From: Methylophaga sp. | GTDB taxonomy: Bacteria; Pseudomonadota; Gammaproteobacteria; Nitrosococcales; Methylophagaceae | NCBI GenBank assembly: GCA_013139345.1 | Contig: WTAY01000168.1 | Span: forward strand, 1 to 7,505 | Length of the DNA: 7,505 nucleotides | Reading direction: 5' to 3' | Shown here: one piece after another, positions 1 to 5,637 of the stretch | How positions within the stretch are numbered: the stretch's first letter is position 1 | Layout of the letters: each line of letters starts with the position of its first letter | Program-made: the position numbers and the translations under genes | The notes under the pieces: generated by a model | The model's input: only the letters and a program-made list of their open reading frames with translations | Databases searched by the model: none | What the model was told of the DNA's origin: nothing

Positions 1-36
1 TGAAGATGCAGGTTTTCCCCATTAACCCTTAATTTA

Positions 37-116
37 TCTCCTCACCCCAACCCTCTCCAACAGGAGAGGGAGTTTTAGCTCCTTCTCCCTTGAGGGAGAA
101 GGTTGGGATGAGGGGG
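37..116. repeat. Palindromic intergenic repeat (REP/MITE-like)
   Basis: The outer arms at 37-58 and 95-116 are inverted repeats matching at 18 of 22 positions. Inside them lie two perfect small hairpins: CCCTCTCC/GGAGAGGG (51-58 and 63-70, four-base loop) and TTCTCCCT/AGGGAGAA (83-90 and 93-100, two-base loop). The sequence type CTCACCCCAACCCTCTCC is a familiar dispersed intergenic repeat in many proteobacterial genomes. It encodes nothing and no target-site duplication is obvious, so mobility is inference. It could also act as a transcription terminator or mRNA stabiliser for an unseen gene to the left. Confidence 0.75.
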
Positions 117-120
117 ACAA

Positions 121-449
121 TCTAAATGCCAATCATTAATCTGGTGTTATGCGACATCTCTGATTATCTGCAACTTGGATGGTCACGGGCATGTAATAGT
201 GTGAATATTATGAGTGCATAAACTTGGAATGCTTGTTGCAGATAGGATAGTCCCAAAGAGGTTTGATTTAGATGAATATCTGTAAGAATAATCCTTTGAG
301 TTATATAATGCCTTAAAAGTATAGGGTTAATTAGTGAAAATGATACCAAAGTACGTAGGGATAAATAGACAATAAATGAATGTTTTTTCCGGTCTCTTAT
401 GACACTTAGGCAATAAGTATTGGTATGACATTTCTTTAGCAACAAAAAT
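121..449. other. Non-coding leader region upstream of the chemoreceptor gene
   Basis: About 330 bases without a credible gene. The one open frame here, on the minus strand (445 to 164), has no recognisable domain and a composition unlike a protein, so it is not called. A perfect TATAAT lies at 304-309, but its -35 region is poor. The heptamer TATGACA occurs twice, at 398-404 and 424-430, close upstream of the gene; its meaning is unknown. No convincing sigma-28 (flagellar) promoter, TAAA-N15-GCCGATAA, was found; the nearest -10 resemblance is GGCAATAA at 409-416, without a matching -35. Confidence 0.5.
280..309 (+). promoter_or_regulatory. Candidate sigma-70 promoter for the chemoreceptor gene
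   Basis: The hexamer TATAAT at 304-309 is a perfect -10 box. The best-spaced -35 is CTGTAA at 280-285, 18 bases upstream, which matches consensus at only three of six positions. Transcription would start near 316 and give a leader of about 150 bases. A weaker overlapping alternative is TTGAGT (296-301) with TATAGG (320-325). The call rests on consensus matching alone in an AT-rich region. Confidence 0.25.
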
Positions 450-455
450 GAGGGA
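450..455 (+). promoter_or_regulatory. Ribosome binding site deciding the chemoreceptor start
   Basis: GAGGGA lies 8 bases before the ATG at 464 but only 2 bases before the in-frame ATG at 458. Normal Shine-Dalgarno spacing therefore favours 464 as the start, which shortens the protein by two residues. Confidence 0.6.
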
Positions 456-463
456 CGATGGCA

Positions 464-2473
464 ATGAGAACGTTGAAAATTGGTAAGCGACTAATGATCG
501 GTTTTTCAGTATTGATCATTATTATTGCAATAGCATCGGTGAATGCTATTTGGCAGATAAAAGGTCTGCAAATACAATCTCAAAAAGTAGTTGAATTACG
601 GGTGCCTACCGCAGCGGCAAGTGCCAGTATTCTCAATGGTGTTAACCACGCCTTAGCCGCCTTACGAGGCTGGATGATTTTAGGTAAAGATAAGTTTAAG
701 AGTGAACGCGCACTTGCTTGGGAGTCGGAGATCAATAATTCTCTAGCTATTTTGGAAGAAAAGTCTGTTAATTGGACAAACCCAGACAATATAGCGCGCT
801 TAGCCGAGTTAAAGTCATTGCTTACAGACTTTGCTAGTGAGCAACAAAAAATTGAAGATGTTGCTCAAACGATGAGTAACACACCCGCCTTAAAAATGCT
901 GTTTGAGCAAGCCGTACCTCAAGCAGCAATTATGTCTAAGCAAATTACGTTGATGATTGATCTCGAAGCGCAGCTAGAGGCGAATCCAGATAGAAAAGCA
1001 TTGTTGGGTATGATGGCGGATGTTCGAGGAACATTAGGTCTAGCGTTAGCAAATATTCGTGGTTATTTATTATCAGGTGAAGAACAGTATAAAAATAACT
1101 TTGATGCCTTATGGGCCAAAAATGATCAACGTTTTGCAGATTTGAAACGAAATAAATCATTACTGAGTTTCACTCAAGCTAAAGCGTTTAGTGCATTTGA
1201 AGATGCAAGAATAGAATTCTCTCCAGTGCCTCCAAGCATGTTAGAAATACGAGGCAAAGATGACTGGAATTTAGCCAATTATTGGCTGGCGACAAAAGCG
1301 GCACCGATTGGCTTTCAAATTAAAGTTATTTTGAAAGAAATGTCAGATAATCAAGCACAATTACTTGCCGAAGATGCCGCGTTAATGAAAGAACAAGCGG
1401 AGACATCAACTTCGGTTTCTTGGTTATTATTATTAGTGGGCATGTTAATTGGCTCCTTTACTTCAATTATTGTTTCTCGCAGTATTGTTAATCCTATTGC
1501 AGCATTAGATAAAACGATTATGAATGTTGATAAATCAAATGATTTGACGGTAAGAGCGATAGAAGAAGGGGGAGATGAGATTTCAGAAATTTCTCATGCA
1601 TTTAATAATCTCCTGAAAGGGTTCCAAACAACATTGGCGAACGTGAGAAATGCGAATAATCAAATAGCAGATTCATTGAGTAAAACATCGGTTATTTCTG
1701 AACAAACAAGCACTGCGATTAAGCAGCAAAAGGACGAAACAGAGCATCTAGCGATGGCGATGAATGAGATGTCATTAACTGTCAATGAGATTGCCAAAAA
1801 TACAACACAAACATCCGTCAATTCAAATGAAGCGATTAGTCAGGTACATGCGGGTTCGCAGGCAATGCAAGGCACAATCTCAACGATTCAGAGTTTGGCT
1901 GGCGCTATTGATAAAACAGGCGGCACAATTACAGAGCTTGAACAGAGAATAATTGATATTTCGAGTGTATTAGATGTGATTAGTGGTGTGTCGGAACAGA
2001 CTAACTTATTGGCACTTAATGCTGCAATTGAAGCTGCGCGAGCAGGAGAGCATGGTCGTGGCTTTGCAGTGGTTGCTGATGAAGTGAGAGCATTAGCAAG
2101 TCGAACACAAGATGCAACAGGAGAGATTGCAAAAATAATTGATCAATTACAACAAGGCTCTAAGCATGCCGTTTCTTCAATGACTGAAAGTCAAAACCAT
2201 GTGAAAAATGCAGTTGAACAAGCAAGTTCGACTGGGAATTCCTTAAATATGATTGCAGACGTTATTGAGCAAATTAGTGGCATGAGTACACAAATTGCCA
2301 CTGCTGCCGAGGAGCAGGGTGCGGTATCAATAGAAATTAGTCGAAATGTAGAGAGTATCAATGTTGCATCAGAGCAAACCTCTGATGCAGCAGCTCAAAG
2401 CTCACAGTCCAATCAGGACTTGGCTCAATTTGCTACAGGTTTGAATGACTTGGTTAAGGGCTTTAAAGTTTAG
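464..2473 (+). CDS. Methyl-accepting chemotaxis protein with bimodular helical sensor domain
   Basis: Inner-membrane chemoreceptor of 669 residues that would sense a ligand outside the membrane and signal through CheW and CheA to the flagellar motor. Numbering from 464: first transmembrane helix about 11-30; periplasmic all-helical sensor about 32-316; second transmembrane helix about 318-338; HAMP about 338-391, including VNPIAALDKTI and GDEISEISHAFN; then the long cytoplasmic signalling coiled coil. Its hairpin tip, about 509-548, carries the family signature (EQTNLLALNAAIEAARAGE, then GRGFAVVADEVRALA). The sensor contains two similar segments, each with an RG pair (68-69 and 199-200) followed by a hydrophobic stretch, a Gly and an aligned Trp. 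This resembles the helical bimodular (HBM) sensors of McpS-type receptors. There is no C-terminal NWETF-type CheR-binding pentapeptide; the protein ends LVKGFKV. The in-frame ATG at 458 is the alternative start. The gene stands alone, with no che or flagellar genes beside it. The ligand cannot be told from sequence. Confidence 0.95.
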   Translation: MRTLKIGKRLMIGFSVLIIIIAIASVNAIWQIKGLQIQSQKVVELRVPTAAASASILNGVNHALAALRGWMILGKDKFKSERALAWESEINNSLAILEEKSVNWTNPDNIARLAELKSLLTDFASEQQKIEDVAQTMSNTPALKMLFEQAVPQAAIMSKQITLMIDLEAQLEANPDRKALLGMMADVRGTLGLALANIRGYLLSGEEQYKNNFDALWAKNDQRFADLKRNKSLLSFTQAKAFSAFEDARIEFSPVPPSMLEIRGKDDWNLANYWLATKAAPIGFQIKVILKEMSDNQAQLLAEDAALMKEQAETSTSVSWLLLLVGMLIGSFTSIIVSRSIVNPIAALDKTIMNVDKSNDLTVRAIEEGGDEISEISHAFNNLLKGFQTTLANVRNANNQIADSLSKTSVISEQTSTAIKQQKDETEHLAMAMNEMSLTVNEIAKNTTQTSVNSNEAISQVHAGSQAMQGTISTIQSLAGAIDKTGGTITELEQRIIDISSVLDVISGVSEQTNLLALNAAIEAARAGEHGRGFAVVADEVRALASRTQDATGEIAKIIDQLQQGSKHAVSSMTESQNHVKNAVEQASSTGNSLNMIADVIEQISGMSTQIATAAEEQGAVSIEISRNVESINVASEQTSDAAAQSSQSNQDLAQFATGLNDLVKGFKV

Positions 2474-2496
2474 CCTTTACCCTTATTATGAGAAAA

Positions 2497-2529
2497 CCTC
2501 AGATTTTTTTAAGAGTCTGGGGCTTTTTT
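2497..2529 (+). terminator. Rho-independent terminator, shared with the convergent arsJ 3' end
   Basis: The stem CCTCAGA (2497-2503) pairs with TCTGGGG (2516-2522) over seven base pairs including one G-U, and is followed by C and six T residues (2524-2529). It lies 23 bases after the chemoreceptor stop. On the minus strand the G-U pair becomes an A-C mismatch and only four T residues follow, so termination of arsJ transcripts here should be weaker. The right arm overlaps the last arsJ codons. Confidence 0.75.
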
Positions 2530-3729
2530 ATGCGAGGGAAGTTGAGTGGATAATAGGCTCGCACTTGCCACAAATAATGTAGAAGCAATCAAGCAGCCAA
2601 TCAAACTATAGTGCTGATATATTAAGCCTGATAAAACGGTGCCCGTTAAGCGTCCTCCCGCATTTGCCATATAATAAAAACCAACATTCATTGCGACTTT
2701 GTCATGGTCGGACCATTCAACAATTAAATATGAATGTACTGCTGAGTTCATAGCAAATACAATAGCAAAGAGGCTTAAACCAATTAGAAGTACGGTCGTC
2801 GGTTCACTTGATTGATAGAGCCCGTATGCGATTAAAATAGGCAATAGCATTAATATTGTTGCGAGTATGGTTGTCGTTTTCCCTGTTGGAGTATGTTGTT
2901 TAAGAAAGGCTGGAGTTGCAGCTTGGACTAAACCATAAGCAATAATCCATAATGCAAAGAAACTTCCTATCTGCTCAAATCCCCAGCCTAAGGTGCTTGT
3001 TAAATAGACTGGCAAGCCAACGACAAACCAGACATCTCTTGAACCGAATAAGAAAAAGCGTGCAGCGGCAAGCCAGTTAATGGCGGGGTCATTGGCAAAG
3101 AGTTGTGAAAACTTCGCTTTGGCTTTTGTCTTACCTAGATCGCGGGGCAATAAGAATAAGGTGATAAGAAAAACAACAAACAGACCGCCAGCAAGAATAG
3201 TTAAGGCATTTTGAAAGCCGTAAACAGCCAGTAATAGCCCACCAAGAAAGTAACCCACCCCTTTTAATGTATTTTTAGAACCGGTTAAAATTGCAATCCA
3301 TTTGAACAGTTTTCTTGATGTAGTTCCATTATCGTTACTGCTGGGCACAAAATGTTTAACACTGGCTTTGGCACTCATTTTATTGAGATCTTTGGCGATG
3401 CCAGATAAAGCTTGCGCTGCCATGACATAAACAATAGTAAGGAATTCACTGGGTATGGTGAGCATGAGCAAAGCAATGACTTGCAATAACATGCCGGCAT
3501 GCATAGTGGTATTGAGGCCAAAGCGAGCGCCCAGCCAGCCACCGACTAGGTTTGTGATTATGCCGAAGAATTCATAAAATAAAAACAGACTAGCAATGGC
3601 AAGCGGTGTGTAACCAAGCTGGTGGAAATAGAGCACCACCAACATGCGAATAGCACCGTCAGTTAATGTAAAAGCCCAATAGCCTCCCGTGATGACGGCA
3701 TAGTTTCGTAGGCTTTGCACAGCATTCAT
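2509..3729 (-). CDS. arsJ: Organoarsenical efflux MFS permease ArsJ
   Basis: Inner-membrane permease of the major facilitator superfamily, 406 residues, the usual length for ArsJ. In the characterised system (Pseudomonas aeruginosa) ArsJ exports 1-arseno-3-phosphoglycerate, which then hydrolyses outside to arsenate and 3-phosphoglycerate. The protein is strongly hydrophobic, with about 12 predicted helices. ArsJ-like stretches include GYWAFTLTDGAIRMLVVLYF (about 16-35), YEFFGIITNLVGGWLGARFG (52-71), the charged loop KDLNKMSAKASVKHF (113-127), SRDVWFVVGLPVYL (230-243) and YYMANAGGRLTGTVLSG (352-368). The start codon follows the stop of the GAPDH gene by 2 bases with no good Shine-Dalgarno sequence, which suggests translational coupling. 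The GAPDH neighbour strongly supports the assignment. The stop codon and last codons (APDS) form one arm of the terminator shared with the chemoreceptor gene. Transport itself is inferred from family and context. Confidence 0.93.
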   Translation of the reverse strand: MNAVQSLRNYAVITGGYWAFTLTDGAIRMLVVLYFHQLGYTPLAIASLFLFYEFFGIITNLVGGWLGARFGLNTTMHAGMLLQVIALLMLTIPSEFLTIVYVMAAQALSGIAKDLNKMSAKASVKHFVPSSNDNGTTSRKLFKWIAILTGSKNTLKGVGYFLGGLLLAVYGFQNALTILAGGLFVVFLITLFLLPRDLGKTKAKAKFSQLFANDPAINWLAAARFFLFGSRDVWFVVGLPVYLTSTLGWGFEQIGSFFALWIIAYGLVQAATPAFLKQHTPTGKTTTILATILMLLPILIAYGLYQSSEPTTVLLIGLSLFAIVFAMNSAVHSYLIVEWSDHDKVAMNVGFYYMANAGGRLTGTVLSGLIYQHYSLIGCLIASTLFVASASLLSTQLPSHKKAPDS

Positions 3730-3731
3730 TT

Positions 3732-4745
3732 TTACATTGCCCGAGCAATCATCGAGGCGAGATCAATCATGCGGTTCACATAGCCCCATTCATTGTCATA
3801 CCAGGCTAATATTTTCACTTGAGTACCGTCAATCACCATGGTCGATGGGGCATCAATAATGCCTGAACGAGGATCATTGGTGTAATCAGCAGATACAAGA
3901 GGTCGAGTTTCATAACCCAATATATCTTTCAGAGCATCTTCAGATGCTGCTTTAAATAGGGCATTTACTTCATCAGCATCTGTTGGGCGCGATGATTCAA
4001 ATACAAAGTCAGTCAGAGAACCATTTAATAATGGCACACGAACAGCCAAGCCATTTAGCTTGCCTTCTAACTCGGGAAAAATGGTGGTAATCGCTTTAGC
4101 TGAACCTGTTGTTGTAGGGATTAATGATTGGCTACTAGCTCTAGCACGACGTAAGTCTTTATGACCTTTATCAACAATAGTTTGTGTATTGGTGATGTTA
4201 TGAATCGTCGTCATAGAACCATGTTTAATACCTAATGATTCATGCATCACTTTAACAATAGGTGCAAGACAATTGGTTGTGCATGATGCCGCTGTAACAA
4301 TATGGTGTTGAGCAGGATTATAAAGGTCATCATTAACACCATAAACAAGGTTAAGAGCAGGTGCTGGACAGGGTGCTGAGACTAAGACTTTTTTAATGCC
4401 TTGATCAAAATAAGCCTGAAGTTGCTGCGGTGTTTTGAATTTCCCCGAGCACTCTAATACCAAGTCAACATCATACTGAGCCCAGTTTACCTCTGATGGT
4501 GATGGGTGTTGGCTAAAGCTAACCGTTTGATTATCAATTATGATGTGCTTATTGTTACTGGAGATGGCTTTATCTTGGCCCCAGCGACCATGAACAGAAT
4601 CAAATTCTAATAAATGAGCATGGCATGCTGCATCACCGCTGATTTCATTGATATGAACAAAGTCGAGTTCATTGCTGTTCCAGCCTGCTTGTAAAGCCAG
4701 TTTTCCCATGCGACCAAAACCATTTATTCCAACACGAATGGCCAT
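3732..4745 (-). CDS. gap: ArsJ-associated glyceraldehyde-3-phosphate dehydrogenase
   Basis: Cytoplasmic dehydrogenase of 337 residues, a normal length for GAPDH. With arsenate in place of phosphate it converts glyceraldehyde 3-phosphate to 1-arseno-3-phosphoglycerate, the substrate of the adjacent ArsJ. Seen in the sequence: Rossmann motif GINGFGRMG (6-14); catalytic Cys155 in AASCTTNCLAP; general-base His182 in TTIHNITNTQ, at the canonical 27-residue spacing; RVPLLNGSLTDF (237-248); and the C-terminal WYDNEWGYVNR (315-325). The N-terminal stretch HINEI...HLLEFDSVHGRW is typical of the ArsJ-linked subgroup. At the position that normally holds the NAD-ribose-binding Asp (IND) there is Glu34 (INE). 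AAGGA (4754-4758) sits 8 bases before the ATG. A hairpin lies immediately upstream. It is probably co-transcribed with arsJ. A separate housekeeping GAPDH would be expected elsewhere; whether this copy also serves glycolysis cannot be told here. Confidence 0.93.
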   Translation of the reverse strand: MAIRVGINGFGRMGKLALQAGWNSNELDFVHINEISGDAACHAHLLEFDSVHGRWGQDKAISSNNKHIIIDNQTVSFSQHPSPSEVNWAQYDVDLVLECSGKFKTPQQLQAYFDQGIKKVLVSAPCPAPALNLVYGVNDDLYNPAQHHIVTAASCTTNCLAPIVKVMHESLGIKHGSMTTIHNITNTQTIVDKGHKDLRRARASSQSLIPTTTGSAKAITTIFPELEGKLNGLAVRVPLLNGSLTDFVFESSRPTDADEVNALFKAASEDALKDILGYETRPLVSADYTNDPRSGIIDAPSTMVIDGTQVKILAWYDNEWGYVNRMIDLASMIARAM

Positions 4746-4753
4746 TGTTTAAT

Positions 4754-4758
4754 TCCTT
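4754..4758 (-). promoter_or_regulatory. Ribosome binding site of the GAPDH gene
   Basis: AAGGA on the minus strand, 8 bases before the ATG at 4745. It is the only strong Shine-Dalgarno sequence of the GAPDH-arsJ pair and lies 9 bases beyond the upstream hairpin, so translation of the pair can start independently of ygiM. Confidence 0.7.
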
Positions 4759-4767
4759 ACGAAAAAG

Positions 4768-4803
4768 AAAAGTCGTACCAATACAGATGTTGATACGACT
4801 TTT
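4768..4803 (-). terminator. Hairpin between ygiM and the GAPDH gene (terminator or leader element)
   Basis: A perfect 10-bp inverted repeat, AAAAGTCGTA (4768-4777) with TACGACTTTT (4794-4803), extends after one mismatch by further pairs around 4779-4783 and 4788-4792. On the minus strand the stem runs into CTTTTCTTTTTC, a usable U-rich tract, so it most simply ends ygiM transcripts. Because it lies just before the GAPDH ribosome binding site, with little room for a promoter after it, it could also be an attenuator or the dyad of a repressor site. No clear promoter for the GAPDH gene was found in the 89-base gap. Confidence 0.7.
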
Positions 4804-4834
4804 TAAGTTTTAGACTACTGAGTGAATACGAGAC

Positions 4835-5509
4835 TTAAAAGCTTCCCCAGCTATCTTTCTTCTGAACGCGGATTCTAGGTAGAATTAAACCAAGTAAAAG
4901 TCCACCAAATAATACTGCGGCACCGATTAAGAACCAGCTTTTGGCATCACTATCTTTCAACGTACTATTTTCAATAGTGAGAGATTGCATCTGATTATCA
5001 AGACTTTGGATCTTTTCTTTTAGCTGACGATTATCATTCTTAAGTGCCACAGCATTTGATGCTGTTCTACGTAAATCATCAAGCTCTTTGCTTAGACGCT
5101 GTGATGTTTCTTTAAGTGATAAGTTTTCACTACCAGACGTTGAGTTTTGTGATGCTAGCGCCTGAATTTCTTCTTTATACTTAGCCAGTTCCAATTCTAA
5201 ATTAGCCACTTTTTGTTGGCTGGCAGCAAGACTATCACGAGAACTTGGTGAATTACTCAAGTAACGTGTTAACACCCAGCCTGTGACACCTTTTTTGGTT
5301 TGTACTTTAGAATAACCGGCAGGATCTGTCTCCAGAACCTCAAGTTTAGTGCCACTAAGTAACATTTTACGGATGGCAAATTTTACACCTTGCCCGTTAC
5401 GCATCGTAATTTCAAGTTCATCTGAAACATAGCGAGTAGTTTCAGCAATACTCAATATAGGAGCTAATAAAGGAAGCGTGAGAAGTATGCTTAAAATGGT
5501 TTTTTTCAC
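4835..5509 (-). CDS. ygiM: YgiM-type SH3 domain protein (TIGR04211 family)
   Basis: Membrane-anchored envelope protein of 224 residues; E. coli YgiM is about 206 and has the same plan. A signal peptide (1-22) ends LSIA before ETTRYVSDEL, with likely signal peptidase I cleavage after Ala22. A bacterial SH3 domain follows at about 26-85 (ending GWVLTRYL), then a coiled coil rich in Leu, Lys, Glu and Gln (about 95-187), a transmembrane helix (about 191-210) and a short basic tail ending DSWGSF. The SH3 domain should therefore face the periplasm. The molecular role is poorly defined; binding to peptidoglycan or envelope proteins is only suggested by the SH3b fold. The start is GTG with only a weak Shine-Dalgarno sequence. 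An in-frame TAG three codons upstream rules out a longer version, and the first internal Met (49) would remove the signal peptide. It probably has its own promoter and is separated from the GAPDH gene by a hairpin. Confidence 0.9.
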   Translation of the reverse strand: MKKTILSILLTLPLLAPILSIAETTRYVSDELEITMRNGQGVKFAIRKMLLSGTKLEVLETDPAGYSKVQTKKGVTGWVLTRYLSNSPSSRDSLAASQQKVANLELELAKYKEEIQALASQNSTSGSENLSLKETSQRLSKELDDLRRTASNAVALKNDNRQLKEKIQSLDNQMQSLTIENSTLKDSDAKSWFLIGAAVLFGGLLLGLILPRIRVQKKDSWGSF

Positions 5510-5543
5510 AATAAATTTCTATAAGTCAGTTAGTTAAGGCTCT

Positions 5544-5552
5544 ATTTTATCA
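5544..5552 (-). promoter_or_regulatory. Candidate extended -10 promoter of ygiM
   Basis: On the minus strand TGATAAAAT fits an extended -10 element (TGN followed by TAAAAT, five of six matches to TATAAT). No good -35 box is present, which is tolerable for extended -10 promoters. It would start RNA near 5537 and give a leader of about 28 bases. The 128-base gap before ygiM shows no terminator for the upstream EAL gene, so read-through is also possible. Confidence 0.4.
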
Positions 5553-5637
5553 GATACAGCGTTAAATACTTTAATTCAGGTCACATTCGCTCAAAATTGT
5601 GGGTTGATAACAGAGCAAAATTTATATGGGCATGTGT

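Noticed and set aside
390..416. Possible sigma-28 flagellar promoter (GGCAATAA at 409-416)
   Set aside because: Six of eight -10 matches, but the correctly spaced -35 position reads CGGT and not TAAA.
164..445. 93-codon open frame on the minus strand upstream of the chemoreceptor gene
   Set aside because: No recognisable domain, no plausible ribosome binding site noted, and it sits in AT-rich leader DNA where such frames arise by chance.
580..789. 69-codon minus-strand open frame inside the chemoreceptor gene
   Set aside because: It is antisense to a well-supported coding region and has no family features.
945..1160. 71-codon minus-strand open frame inside the chemoreceptor gene
   Set aside because: Antisense shadow of the sensor-domain coding sequence.
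5581..5637. Possible terminator after the EAL-CBS-GGDEF gene
   Set aside because: Only direct repeats of AATTTTG were seen; no stable hairpin followed by a T tract on the minus strand.
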